A DNA stretch of 32,171 bases from Massilibacteroides sp. (GCA_028708075.1 JAQVZS010000021.1:1-32171); one strand, 5' to 3'. Positions 1 through 9,335 are shown, numbered from the stretch's first letter. Notes: a model not told the origin generated them from the letters alone. Numbers and translations: made by a program.

Positions 1-1025
1 CTGTAAAAGGCTACTCTCACTTAGTCGCAAAAGATTCACTAAATACTAACTTATTAGCAGAATATTCATATGCTCTAGCACTAAGTGGTGCCTACGATTG
101 TGCATTAATGAATTTAGATAGAGTTCGGCTTGTATCTCCCAAATCGGAAGAAGGAGATTTTTATTCTGGATTAGTTTTTTCGTTAATGGGATATAATGAT
201 TTATTTGAAGAATATATCAAGAATATACCTAATTCAAAAATACCAAAATGGATATCTTTTGAAATTCATTCGAGTTTATTATCAGCCTTTCAACAATCTC
301 CAAAACTGAATATGAATGACTATCTAACAGTATTAGAGCGAGTAAATTACTTAGCCGCATCCGGCTTATATCTACAATCTATTGCCTTATATGAAGAGAT
401 CATAAAGGAAACCCCCGCAGAATATTTACCTCATGTGGGCTATAGTATTGTTTTGGAAAAAATGGGTCTATACCAGAAAGCCAATCAAGAACTTGATTTT
501 GCTTTGAAATTGATGGGAGGTACGCCACAAGAGCTTGAGACTAAAAGCATTTTTGAAAAGCGCAGAAAAGAATTAGTCGATAAAATAAACTCTCCCCAAA
601 ATATTAAAAACAAATGGTCTAAATATAAAAATGATTTCAATCCGCAAACAATGCTTTATGTCGGGGGAATGGTTACAGAATCATCTGTATCATTTGATTC
701 CCGTTTTGGTTTGTTCTTAACAAATACATTTAATGGAGCTATAGATTTGAATTTGTCAGGTGGTTCCGGTGACTTCAACGTAAACTTAGGAGCGTCAGGA
801 TATCAGCGGTTCGGTGTTTTTGTATGGGGAGAAGGGCTGAGTTTACAGATGGGTAATTCCACTGTTCTTAATCTGAAATCTTCATTAGGGCTGAGCTTTA
901 TAAATCGTAAAAGGAATTCAAGCTGGGATATTTTTTTTGATTGGTATGTGCCAATAGGCAAAGACGTTAAATCAAGTTATGGCATCTCAATAGGTAAGAG
1001 TATTTATTTTGGAAAAAGAAAATGA
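1..1025 (+). CDS. TPR-repeat protein with C-terminal beta-strand-rich (barrel-like) region, 5' partial
   Basis: The reading frame (phase starting at base 3) is open to the left window edge, so the gene begins outside and the methionine at 108 is probably internal. The visible N-terminal half is helical and TPR-like (for example NLLAEYSYALALSGAYDCAL before 108, then a repeat around LYLQSIALYEEIIKETPAEY). From about residue 185 (counted from 108) it changes to alternating hydrophobic/polar strands rich in G, S, N and aromatics, ending in a strand-like tail, which resembles a small outer-membrane barrel. The stop overlaps the start of the next gene (ATGA), so the two are translationally coupled and probably act together at the envelope. 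The DNA is strikingly AT-rich: 18 of 60 bases are G/C at 241-300. I do not recognise a named family; function unknown. Confidence 0.75.
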   Translation, partial: VKGYSHLVAKDSLNTNLLAEYSYALALSGAYDCALMNLDRVRLVSPKSEEGDFYSGLVFSLMGYNDLFEEYIKNIPNSKIPKWISFEIHSSLLSAFQQSPKLNMNDYLTVLERVNYLAASGLYLQSIALYEEIIKETPAEYLPHVGYSIVLEKMGLYQKANQELDFALKLMGGTPQELETKSIFEKRRKELVDKINSPQNIKNKWSKYKNDFNPQTMLYVGGMVTESSVSFDSRFGLFLTNTFNGAIDLNLSGGSGDFNVNLGASGYQRFGVFVWGEGLSLQMGNSTVLNLKSSLGLSFINRKRNSSWDIFFDWYVPIGKDVKSSYGISIGKSIYFGKRK

Positions 1026-1837
1026 ACATGAAATATATTTATTCAATTATCCTTATGTTGGTTTGTTTCCAATATGGATTTGCTCAAAGTGGAACTTCAG
1101 ATTTAAATATCCCTGACTTTCTATCTGACAATGAGCAATATTTTACAGATGCAAAGTTGAAAAATGGTGGGACGCTTGAACTCCAAGCTAAAGAAACATA
1201 TTTTGTAATGGAACAAAGTAAAAAAAATGTGATTATAGAAATTGCTTTAAAGAAGTGGAATGGAGAAATGATTTTTATCCATGCCGGATATAATCGTGAA
1301 ATATGGAGAAGGGACATAACAACAGGGCAAATCACCTTGATTGGTCAATGGGATTTGAACAATGCTGAAATATACAAATATCTTCCCAAGACCTTACAAA
1401 CAACAAAATTCCATCCTTTCTTTTTCTATGTTGGAGGACAAACAAACTTCAATTCAGATAAATTTACTTTGCTTTTAAGTGCTCGTATAGGTTCTTTTCT
1501 TTATAAAGACAGATGGGATTTAGCATTATCGGGGTCTTTAAGCGTAATTGATAATGATGTAAATTCAACGACTAATGCAGAACTTGGTTTTTTGTCCAAA
1601 GTATACTTTCCAATTAGAAAACATAATATAAGTCCGTATGTCGGAGTGGGAATCTCTAGGGTGTTTACGAATTTAAGCATGGAATATGGTACTGAATATG
1701 CAGATTTTGATAATAGTTATTGGGATAAAATGCTTCTGCTTGGTATCAGTTGGTATGTTGGTTCCGGCAGTTTAGATTTTGGAGCTCAAATCGTAGATAA
1801 TTTTAATCTGACATTAGGTTATACTTTCTCTTTCTAG
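1022..1837 (+). CDS. Exported beta-strand-rich (outer-membrane barrel-like) protein
   Basis: This 271-residue protein begins with a clear signal peptide (MNMKYIYSIILMLVCFQYGFAQ, cleavage probably after the AQ near residue 22). After about 100 residues of soluble-looking sequence comes a region from about residue 128 (FFFYVGGQTNFNSDKF) with alternating strand patterns, ending in a C-terminal aromatic strand (LGYTFSF) typical of outer-membrane beta-barrels. It overlaps the upstream TPR/barrel gene by four bases (ATGA), and its FFYVGG-type strand resembles the LYVGGM segment of that neighbour, so the two barrels may be distant relatives. It is AT-rich (14 of 60 G/C at 1201-1260), unlike most of the window. 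No named family is recognised; a surface or outer-membrane role is inferred from signal peptide and strand pattern only. Confidence 0.75.
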   Translation: MNMKYIYSIILMLVCFQYGFAQSGTSDLNIPDFLSDNEQYFTDAKLKNGGTLELQAKETYFVMEQSKKNVIIEIALKKWNGEMIFIHAGYNREIWRRDITTGQITLIGQWDLNNAEIYKYLPKTLQTTKFHPFFFYVGGQTNFNSDKFTLLLSARIGSFLYKDRWDLALSGSLSVIDNDVNSTTNAELGFLSKVYFPIRKHNISPYVGVGISRVFTNLSMEYGTEYADFDNSYWDKMLLLGISWYVGSGSLDFGAQIVDNFNLTLGYTFSF

Positions 1838-1849
1838 TATAATGCTATC

Positions 1850-1908
1850 AAAAATCAGTCTGATTCTTGTATGCAGGATACTATGTATGATACAATGGGA
1901 TTCAGACT
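1850..1908 (-). terminator. Long imperfect hairpin terminator after the DUF4301 gene
   Basis: On the minus strand AGTCTGA (1908-1902) pairs with TCAGACT (1863-1857). The interior can nest TTGTAT/ATACAA and ATAC/GTAT stems. It is followed by a short T-run (TTTTT, plus positions 1850-1854). It lies between two convergent genes, downstream of the DUF4301 stop. The internal mismatches lower confidence. Confidence 0.5.
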
Positions 1909-1973
1909 AATAATTGATAAAAAATAATTTACTGTTTACTATTTCATTTTGTCAAGGTGCAATGTGTATAGAA

Positions 1974-3500
1974 TCAGGAAGCCGAGTGTTCCGGGCGCAA
2001 CAAATCGTTCACCGTCTTCACGGGATTGAATGTTTCGATCGGCACTTCCACAAATACCGTATTCCAGTCGCTCATTGCACCGTTCCAAAGTCCCGGTAAT
2101 TCGAGCGCTTTCAGTTCGCGTCCGTCTTTGCTTTTTCGGGAGATAAAGCCGGCGTTTTTATCTACGTAATCCGGCAGATGGAATTTTTCACCTTGATAAT
2201 TCCGGACGGCACAAACCAAATCTACAGGATTAAAATGCGTCCCTTCTTCAAACAGTGCTTTTTTATCCGGATCGTTTAAATCAATCTGAGTACTTTCGAG
2301 TATCTGCAAAGAAATCGTACCATCGGGATTGACGGCGAAGAAAGGCCCTCCACCCGGTTCACCTGTATTGCGTACCATTCCGCATACCCGTATCGGACGG
2401 TTGAACTTTTTTTTCAAATAAAGAATGAGTTCTGCGTCTTCCAACACTTTGAGCCCCGGATTACGGACATATAATTCATCTTGCAGAAAATGGATCATAT
2501 CCTGTACTTGTTGATGCGAATACTTGCCGCCGTCGATCAGTTTCAGATAGCTGAATATTTTTTTCTGTAAACGTACTAGCCAGCCAGCCAGCAGTTTTTT
2601 GTAAGCGACCGTGGAAAACTTGAACGAATCCGGAACTACATTATCAATGTTTTTTACAAAAATAATATCCGCATCGATATCGCTTAGATTTTCGATCAAA
2701 GCCCCGTGTCCTCCCGGACGGAACAACAAACTGCCGTCTTTATTTAGAAAAGGACGATTATCCAAATCTACCGCAATTGTATCCGTACTTTCTTTCTGTA
2801 CACTGAACGAAATATCGTAATCCACAGAATATCTTTTTTCGAACGCCTCCTTTCGTCTCTGTACTAAATGCTCGAAAAGTTCACGATGTTCCGGCGAAAC
2901 GGTGAAATGTATATTTATTTTCCCCAATTTGTTTTTGGTATATAAAGCACCTTCTGCCAAATGTTCTTCCATGGCTGTCCGAAGATCTTTCCCCGTTCGA
3001 TGGAACAAAAGGGCACCTTTCGGTAACTGACCATAATTGAGCCCGTCTTCGCTTAACAATAAGGCAACAACCCGTTTATAGTTTTTTTCTGCTAGCAGAG
3101 TCGGAATATCCTTTTCTTCTTTTTCCAGACAGCAAGCGTTCAACGCTTCATAAAAAGCGAACTTTTCCAAATTATCGAAAAACTGCCGTACAAAAGAAGT
3201 CGCAGGCTCATCGGCCGGGGAAGATAGAAATTCGTATAAACTTTTAAACATCCGGCTTGCCGCTCCGGAGGCCGGGACAAATTTAAACACCTTTTTGTCG
3301 CTTCTCAGATATTCATCCCATTCGTTCATCAAGCCGTCCTGCGCTTCCTTCGGAATCACAGTGATCCCTTTTTCGACGGAAGCCGACGCAGTAATCTCCA
3401 AAAAAGGAAATCCGTTCGAAAAACATTCCAACTGTTCTTCAATTTGTTTTTCCTTGATCCCTTTACGGGTTATTTGCGCAAGCGCTTTTGAATCCAACAT
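1974..3500 (-). CDS. DUF4301 family protein
   Basis: A 508-residue cytoplasmic protein with no signal peptide or membrane segment. I recognise it as the Bacteroidetes DUF4301 family. Near residues 73-86 it carries KFVPASGAASRMFK, a glycine/serine loop resembling the nucleotide-binding loop of sugar-nucleotide pyrophosphorylases, and further in (residues about 265-275) a PGGHGALIENL motif that also fits a uridylyltransferase-like fold. A nucleotidyltransferase-like activity is therefore possible but unproven. The gene stands alone, divergent from the relA-type gene. A -7 box lies about 60 bases upstream of its start. The start at 3500 is the only methionine before the conserved region begins. 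Confidence 0.8.
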   Translation of the reverse strand: MLDSKALAQITRKGIKEKQIEEQLECFSNGFPFLEITASASVEKGITVIPKEAQDGLMNEWDEYLRSDKKVFKFVPASGAASRMFKSLYEFLSSPADEPATSFVRQFFDNLEKFAFYEALNACCLEKEEKDIPTLLAEKNYKRVVALLLSEDGLNYGQLPKGALLFHRTGKDLRTAMEEHLAEGALYTKNKLGKINIHFTVSPEHRELFEHLVQRRKEAFEKRYSVDYDISFSVQKESTDTIAVDLDNRPFLNKDGSLLFRPGGHGALIENLSDIDADIIFVKNIDNVVPDSFKFSTVAYKKLLAGWLVRLQKKIFSYLKLIDGGKYSHQQVQDMIHFLQDELYVRNPGLKVLEDAELILYLKKKFNRPIRVCGMVRNTGEPGGGPFFAVNPDGTISLQILESTQIDLNDPDKKALFEEGTHFNPVDLVCAVRNYQGEKFHLPDYVDKNAGFISRKSKDGRELKALELPGLWNGAMSDWNTVFVEVPIETFNPVKTVNDLLRPEHSAS

Positions 3501-3558
3501 ATTTATATCATTTTATATTCATTATTCTCGCTCAAGGCTCATCTGTGAGAAGCACTTA

Positions 3559-3566
3559 CAAATATA
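3559..3566 (-). promoter_or_regulatory. Bacteroidetes -7 box for the DUF4301 gene
   Basis: The minus strand reads TATATTTG, matching TAnnTTTG exactly, 59 bases before the start codon. No well-spaced -33 TTTG was found. Confidence 0.5.
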
Positions 3567-3668
3567 GAAAAATGGACTGCAAACTTATGCTGTTTCATGA
3601 AAAAAAGATACTTTTACAGTACGTTTAGGCTATCCATAATTGTTTTTTTATTGTAAAGGCATACTGAG

Positions 3669-5894
3669 ATGAACGAAATACAAGCATTTTTCACCCCGGA
3701 AGAGAAAAAAATATTTTTCTCGGAATACAAAAAATTGCTGCGTAGTTTATATTCTTTTTTAGAGAAAGAGGATATTCGGAAAATGCGTTCTTTATTGAAC
3801 GAACTGGTTTCGCTGGAATGTTATGGTAGAGATCGGAACGAGATAAACGGGTTGGTCAGAAATATTAGTACCGCATTGATCGCGACTTCCGAAATCGGGT
3901 TAAAACGCACGTCCATTTTGGCATTGCTTCTTTACCGGCCGGTACTTAAAAAAGCCATTACATTGGAAAAGGTGAAGGAGACGTTTGATGCGGATGTTAC
4001 ATTGATCATCAGTCGCTTGTTGAAAACATCCGATTTGTATGCGCGTAATACTGCCGTCAATTCCGATAATTTCCATCGTTTGCTTTTTTCTTTTGCTGAA
4101 GACGTGCGGGTAATTCTCATCATGATTGCTGACCGCCTCTGTATGATGCGTATGGGCAAGCAGATTAAGGAAGATACCGACCGTAAACGTTTAGCGATGG
4201 AAGCATCATATCTGTATGCTCCTTTGGCGCACCGGTTGGGTTTGTATACGATCAAGAGTGAACTGGAAGACCTTTCGCTCAAGTATATGGACAGTAAGCA
4301 ATATCAGTTTATTAAGCAAAAGCTGAATGAGACCAAACGTTCGCGCGAAGTATATATTGAAGAATTCATCCGTCCGGTACGTGAAAAATTGAAACAGGCC
4401 GGATTAACCTTCGAAATTAAGGGGAGGACTAAATCCATCCACTCTATCAATAATAAATTGAAAAAGCAGCAAGTCGAATTTGAAGACATTTACGACTTGT
4501 TTGCCATCCGTATTGTGTTAGATACGCCGATCGAAAAAGAACGTTCGGAATGCTGGCAGGTTTATTCGATCATTACCGACATGTACCAGCCGAATCCTAA
4601 ACGGTTGAAAGACTGGATTTCCATCCCTAAATCGAATGGATACGAGAGTTTGCATATCACCGTGTTAGGGCCTCAGAACAAATGGGTAGAAGTGCAAATA
4701 CGTACCATCCGAATGGACGAAATCGCGGAACGGGGTTTGGCCGCCCACTGGAAATACAAAGGGGTAAAAGAAGAAACCGGCTTGGATGAGTTCTTGACCA
4801 ATGTTCGGGCGGCGCTTGAAGCGAACAGCAACAATCCGATGGATCTGATGAAGGAATTCAAGATGGACTTGTATAAAGACGAGATTTACGTCTTCACGCC
4901 TACCGGGGAACTGATTAAATTACCTAAAGGCGCTACGGTTCTGGATTTTGCTTTTTCCATCCATTCTAAAATCGGCGGTCGTTGTATATCTGCTAAGGTG
5001 AACGACCGAAATGTGTCGATAAAGCATGTATTGAATAATGGCGATTCGGTAACTGTCATCACTTCTCCTACTCAATCGCCGAAACGCGACTGGCTTAACT
5101 TTGTCGTCACGGCGAAAGCGCGGGTGAGAATTAAGCAGGCTTTGCGTGAGGAAGCTGCGAAGACGGTCGACTTTGCCAAAGAGATGCTTCAGCGTCGTTT
5201 CAAAAACCGGAAGATCGATTTGGACGAACCTGTACTGATGCGTTATATCAAGAAAAAAGGTTATAAGACGGTCACGGATTTTTATCTTGACATTTCGGAA
5301 GAACGACTTGATCTGAACCAGATTATCGACCAATATATCGAATTGGAAAAGAAAGAACGGGACGCGACGGAACATAATGAGATAAGAAGTGCGGAGGACT
5401 TTGTTGCGACGACGGAGGTCGAAGAAAAATCGACGCAGCAGGATGTGCTGGTGATCGACAAGAATCTTACCGGCATTGAGTATAAGCTGGCGAAATGCTG
5501 TAATCCCATTTATGGCGATGATGTGTTTGGTTTCGTGTCGACTAAGGGGATCAAGGTACACCGGACGGATTGCCCGAATGCACAGGAAATGTTTAGCCGT
5601 TTCGGGTACCGTATTATCCGCGCCCGCTGGAGCGGAAAAGGCGATAACGGCTATGTGGTGACTTTACGAGTGATCGGTCGCGACGATATTTCGATCGTGA
5701 CTAATATCACATCTGTTATCAGCAAAGAAAATGGTGTTACGCTGCGGTCACTGAATATCGATTCGGTAGACGGGCTTTTCCAGGGGAATTTTTCGGTTAT
5801 GGTGCGCGACACCGCTTCACTAAATGTGTTGACCAAGAAAATACAAACGGTAAAAGGGGTTAAAACGGTTGAGCGATTGAACACGTTATCCTGA
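3669..5894 (+). CDS. relA: Long RelA/SpoT-type (p)ppGpp synthetase with degenerate hydrolase domain
   Basis: A 741-residue full-length RSH protein making the stringent-response alarmone. Order: N-terminal HD-type hydrolase region (about 20-200), synthetase (about 230-365), TGS (404-465), zinc-finger/CC region (CCNPIYGDDVFGF) and a C-terminal ACT domain. The synthetase is intact: GRTKSIHSI at 252-260, RIVLD, IPKSNGYESLH and VEVQIRT are all present. The hydrolase site is not: the usual ALLHD is replaced by ALLLYRP at 85-91, and the upstream metal-binding His is missing too, while ADRL at 154-157 survives. The loop before the synthetase active site reads RLKD (312-315), the RxKD form of bifunctional Rel enzymes, not the ExDD form of monofunctional RelA. 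I infer a synthetase-only enzyme derived from a bifunctional ancestor; a separate hydrolase must exist elsewhere. Confidence 0.93.
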   Translation: MNEIQAFFTPEEKKIFFSEYKKLLRSLYSFLEKEDIRKMRSLLNELVSLECYGRDRNEINGLVRNISTALIATSEIGLKRTSILALLLYRPVLKKAITLEKVKETFDADVTLIISRLLKTSDLYARNTAVNSDNFHRLLFSFAEDVRVILIMIADRLCMMRMGKQIKEDTDRKRLAMEASYLYAPLAHRLGLYTIKSELEDLSLKYMDSKQYQFIKQKLNETKRSREVYIEEFIRPVREKLKQAGLTFEIKGRTKSIHSINNKLKKQQVEFEDIYDLFAIRIVLDTPIEKERSECWQVYSIITDMYQPNPKRLKDWISIPKSNGYESLHITVLGPQNKWVEVQIRTIRMDEIAERGLAAHWKYKGVKEETGLDEFLTNVRAALEANSNNPMDLMKEFKMDLYKDEIYVFTPTGELIKLPKGATVLDFAFSIHSKIGGRCISAKVNDRNVSIKHVLNNGDSVTVITSPTQSPKRDWLNFVVTAKARVRIKQALREEAAKTVDFAKEMLQRRFKNRKIDLDEPVLMRYIKKKGYKTVTDFYLDISEERLDLNQIIDQYIELEKKERDATEHNEIRSAEDFVATTEVEEKSTQQDVLVIDKNLTGIEYKLAKCCNPIYGDDVFGFVSTKGIKVHRTDCPNAQEMFSRFGYRIIRARWSGKGDNGYVVTLRVIGRDDISIVTNITSVISKENGVTLRSLNIDSVDGLFQGNFSVMVRDTASLNVLTKKIQTVKGVKTVERLNTLS

Positions 5895-5959
5895 AGCAGA
5901 CGAACCGACGGAAAAGGTATTTGTTTGAAACGAGATGGAACTAAAATTACGGATGGTCA

Positions 5960-7606
5960 ATGGGGGAAAATCAGGAAAGCGCTTCCCGCTGGTTGAATAA
6001 AAAGATACCTCAAGCGAAAAGCGCCTATAGTTTAGCTGCAATATTTACAATGATAAGTGCGGGATGTTTTGTTGTTTTTTGTTGGTACTTGTCGAAATTT
6101 GCGGCGTCGTGGCTCAACGATGGACTTATAATCTTGAACGAGTTATTGTTTGCCTCTGTTTTTCTCGCGGGCAGATATTTTTTTGCTCATTTTGCATCGC
6201 AGTTTAACTACAACGCGGGAAATAGTATTGTCACCAAAGTTAAACAGGAACTTTATCCGATATTATTAAACAACAGTCAGTCAGATTCCGTATCAAGCAC
6301 TTTGTTGGTTACCCGGGTAAGCGATGACTTAAAAGCTTATTATGCGTTTTTTATTCCTTATGCGATGGCCTCGGTATTAGTCAGTTTGTTATTGATGGCC
6401 GTTTGCCTCTGGACTGAGAAATGGATCGGCCTGGTACTATTGGTTTCGTTGGCGGTTATTCCTATGCAGATGATTATTATCGGTATAGGTGCAGAAGCAC
6501 TTCATAAAAAACACATTGATTTGTTCTTGAAATATTCTGCCGTCTTCTATAATCGGTTACAAACAATTGCAGAGATCGTTAACTTAGACAATTTTAAATC
6601 GCAATATCGTTTTTTAGCAGAGAAGAGCAAGGCTCTAAACAATGCCACAACCAGTGTAATGCGGATTGCCATCTTGTCATCCGCTGTCTTGGAGTTGTTT
6701 GTTACACTTGCGATTGCAATGGTTGCTATTTATCTCGGCATGAGCCTTCTGGGGATAATGACCGGTCCAAATTACGGCAATGGATACGACTTCCGGATCG
6801 CTTTGTTTCTACTGACGATAACTCCTTATTTCTTCTTTTATTTACGCAAATTCGTAAGTGCTTACCACGATCGTAACCGTGCTATCGCTTCCGCAAAATT
6901 AGTGATGCCGTTATTACAGGAAGAAAGCTGCGCAACGGGGGGAGATACGAAGGAGATGTTCAACACATTTGAGATAAATAATTTGCATTTTTCTTATCCT
7001 GATTCTCCGGTAAAGGTGTTGCATAATATCCGGCTGACTTTTCCTCAGAAAGGACTGGTGTTGGTCAAAGGGATCTCCGGTTCAGGTAAATCTACCTTGC
7101 TGAAGATCTGTACCGGAAGCTTGTTTGTGAAAGAAGGTATAGTGTCGGTAAATGAGAAAGATAACAAATGGTCACAGCAATGGTTGAATGCTAACACGTC
7201 TTACATGAATCAGTTTCCTTTTATTTTTGACGGAACGCTGCGGTACAATGTCTTTCTTGAAAAGGAAACAGATGAAAACACTCTATATCCTGAATTTTTA
7301 GATAAGATACTCAGCAAAAAGGAAGATCGCTGGCAAACCGTATTGAGCCACAACGGCAAACAACTTTCCGGGGGAGAGAGGCAGTTAGTTACACTTGCAA
7401 GAATGATGATGCATCCGCGGCCGATAGCTATTCTGGACGAACCGACGGCAAATTTAGACGCCGACACCGTCGAGATTATTCTTTCGCAACTAATGAAATT
7501 AGCGGAAAGTCGATTAGTGATCGTAGCCTCGCACGAGAAAATGTTCAACGCAGTTGCCGATACCATCTTAAACTTAAACTGGGGAGAACAAATGAGTTAT
7601 GAATAG
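5960..7606 (+). CDS. cydD: CydD-like ABC exporter subunit (permease-ATPase fusion)
   Basis: A 548-residue half-transporter: about six membrane helices in residues 25-305 and a C-terminal ATPase. Walker A GISGSGKST lies near 370, the signature LSGGERQ near 468, Walker B AILDEPTANLD near 490 and the H-loop ASHEK near 525, all intact. It overlaps the next gene by eight bases, so they form a heterodimer. The partner is clearly CydC-like, which supports CydD, the family exporting glutathione/cysteine to the periplasm for cytochrome bd assembly. This subunit is less diagnostic alone and a general heterodimeric exporter is the alternative. No cydAB lies nearby. It starts 65 bases after the relA stop, with no obvious promoter between, so it may be co-transcribed. 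Confidence 0.75.
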   Translation: MGENQESASRWLNKKIPQAKSAYSLAAIFTMISAGCFVVFCWYLSKFAASWLNDGLIILNELLFASVFLAGRYFFAHFASQFNYNAGNSIVTKVKQELYPILLNNSQSDSVSSTLLVTRVSDDLKAYYAFFIPYAMASVLVSLLLMAVCLWTEKWIGLVLLVSLAVIPMQMIIIGIGAEALHKKHIDLFLKYSAVFYNRLQTIAEIVNLDNFKSQYRFLAEKSKALNNATTSVMRIAILSSAVLELFVTLAIAMVAIYLGMSLLGIMTGPNYGNGYDFRIALFLLTITPYFFFYLRKFVSAYHDRNRAIASAKLVMPLLQEESCATGGDTKEMFNTFEINNLHFSYPDSPVKVLHNIRLTFPQKGLVLVKGISGSGKSTLLKICTGSLFVKEGIVSVNEKDNKWSQQWLNANTSYMNQFPFIFDGTLRYNVFLEKETDENTLYPEFLDKILSKKEDRWQTVLSHNGKQLSGGERQLVTLARMMMHPRPIAILDEPTANLDADTVEIILSQLMKLAESRLVIVASHEKMFNAVADTILNLNWGEQMSYE

Positions 7607-9200
7607 ATTTATTACAAAACAGATCGTATTCCCCTTGGCCGGCAGATGGCTTAAGGGTTTTTCCCTATTGTTGCTATGGACAATCTCCTTTGTTGCGCTT
7701 CCGGCTATTTCCGGCTGGTTTTTAGCGATATGTAGTGTTGTATTCGTCACCGCAAGCACTACTTTTTCGTATTTAGTACCATCGGCGATTATCCGTTTGA
7801 TGGCATTAGTCCGTACGGCGATGAGGTATTTCGAACGGTTGGAGAATCACAAAACCACACTTAACGCGCAGCAAAGTCTGCAATTGAAGATCTTTCAATC
7901 TGTTGCCAGACTTCCTTACTTCAAGAAACAGGTCAACAATAATTCAGCGTTGCTTGAAAATAGCACACACGGAGTAGATCAGCTATTGAATCATCTTCTT
8001 TTGTGGCTATTACCGTTTTCGGCGTTGATACTTACACTTGCTGTTTACGCATTCTTGTTGGCTTTTTTTTCCGCTCCGATGGCTCTTGAGTTTGTTCTTT
8101 CATCGGCAATTCTATTATTTATGGTTCCCCAATTTTTTTTCGTAAAAAATAGAAAATTATATCAGGCCCTGAAAATATGTCGTGAAGAAAACAATCAGGC
8201 ACTCATCCAAAGTTTTAGGGGTAGGATTGAAATTTCGAAATACAAACTGGAGGAGAAAGTTATCGCCCAATACAAGCAAAAGCTTTCTGAACTCGACCGA
8301 TTGGAGAAGAAGCTGCAAACCAATTCCTTCTGGCTGCAACTGATTGCCGGGCTTGGATTTAGTTATATTGCCGCGTTTCTATTATGGCGTTCCGCCCATT
8401 ACGAAATAGATCCTCCGGTGGCGATCGGTCTTTTCTTCGGAATCATGGCACAGGCCGAATTATCCGAAATGCTATTTTCCGGGAAGTCTGAAAAAAGTTC
8501 TGTGGCAGATCAAATCACGGATATTGATTCAATTATTAAGCAAGGTGCACAACCCATCGAGACGGTACAGGTTCATTCTTCCTTAGAAAAACTAAGTCTG
8601 ACAAAGATAAGTGCGAAAATACCCGAAACATCCGTAGAAACTAGCGAAGTGTCCTTATGCATAGAAAAAGGGGATTGGATTGCTCTTTTCGGAGAAACCG
8701 GAAAAGGAAAAACCACCCTGCTGAATAGTTTGTTTTATCCCGAGTATCGCCGTAGTGGTTCTCTAACGTGGAATGGGAATACGGAGGACTTACGGCATTT
8801 ACCTGTGCCGGAATGTGTTTATGTCACCCAAAAAGCTTATCTCCTCACCGGGACACTGCGTGAAAATTTCGAGGACCATCCGGACGAAGATATTAAACAA
8901 GTACTAAAAACAGTCGATCTGGAGAGCTGGTGTTTATCGCTCCCCAACGGCTTAGACAGCTGGATCGGAGAAAACGGTGAAACCCTGAGTGGCGGACAAC
9001 GAAAAAAGTTACTTCTGGCACAAGCCCTCCTAAAACATCCCCAACTCTTAGTGGTAGACGAACCCACAGCCGGCATCAGTTCCGAAAACGCAATTGCTAT
9101 TTTCCGGAATATCAAACAAAGTTGCCCCGATATTACTATCCTGATGGCAACCCATTTGAAAGATTTTGAAGAAGTGGTGGATAAGGTGGTTAAGATTTGA
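7599..9200 (+). CDS. cydC: CydC-like ABC exporter subunit (permease-ATPase fusion)
   Basis: A 533-residue half-transporter overlapping cydD. Its N-terminal part carries the CydC hallmark pattern: ISGWFLA, then SYLVPSAIIRLMALVRTAMR and YFERLENH (residues about 28-87), closely matching the LSGWFL / PSAGVRGFAILRTAGRYAERL region of known CydC proteins. About six membrane helices precede the ATPase. Walker A GETGKGKTT is near 364, the signature LSGGQRKK near 462, Walker B LLVVDEPTAGIS near 482 and the H-loop ATHLK near 515. The D-loop reads AGIS where an Asp is usual (as in DEPTxxLD), so this site may be weaker. Likely role: with CydD, export of thiols needed for periplasmic redox balance and cytochrome bd assembly. 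Confidence 0.82.
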   Translation: MNRFITKQIVFPLAGRWLKGFSLLLLWTISFVALPAISGWFLAICSVVFVTASTTFSYLVPSAIIRLMALVRTAMRYFERLENHKTTLNAQQSLQLKIFQSVARLPYFKKQVNNNSALLENSTHGVDQLLNHLLLWLLPFSALILTLAVYAFLLAFFSAPMALEFVLSSAILLFMVPQFFFVKNRKLYQALKICREENNQALIQSFRGRIEISKYKLEEKVIAQYKQKLSELDRLEKKLQTNSFWLQLIAGLGFSYIAAFLLWRSAHYEIDPPVAIGLFFGIMAQAELSEMLFSGKSEKSSVADQITDIDSIIKQGAQPIETVQVHSSLEKLSLTKISAKIPETSVETSEVSLCIEKGDWIALFGETGKGKTTLLNSLFYPEYRRSGSLTWNGNTEDLRHLPVPECVYVTQKAYLLTGTLRENFEDHPDEDIKQVLKTVDLESWCLSLPNGLDSWIGENGETLSGGQRKKLLLAQALLKHPQLLVVDEPTAGISSENAIAIFRNIKQSCPDITILMATHLKDFEEVVDKVVKI

Positions 9201-9327
9201 TTGTCCGCACCTTACGGGAACACGTAAGATGGCGGTAGAGTAAGTGTTTTGAGTGAAATTTGCAGAACGGCTAAGAACCGAAGGAGATTTGTTCAACGAC
9301 AATAGGGTAAAATTAGTTAGTCGATGT

Positions 9328-9335
9328 TATCTTTG
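9328..9335 (+). promoter_or_regulatory. Bacteroidetes -7 box for the tRNA nucleotidyltransferase gene
   Basis: TATCTTTG matches TAnnTTTG. It lies 26 bases before the ATG at 9362; the alternative GTG at 9347 would sit only 11 bases past the box, nearly on the transcript start, which favours the ATG. No clear -33 element. Confidence 0.5.

Noticed and set aside
108-110. ATG at 108 as the true start of the first gene
   Set aside because: The frame is open upstream to the window edge and encodes TPR-like sequence there, so the gene is 5' truncated by the window.
4920-5561. 213-residue open frame antisense to relA
   Set aside because: The relA frame is fully supported by TGS and CC domains; the antisense frame has no motif or ribosome-binding site.
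9205-9235. Hairpin CTTACG/CGTAAG with outer CCGC/GCGG just after cydC
   Set aside because: It has no T-tract and the outer stem needs an internal loop, so I did not call a terminator.
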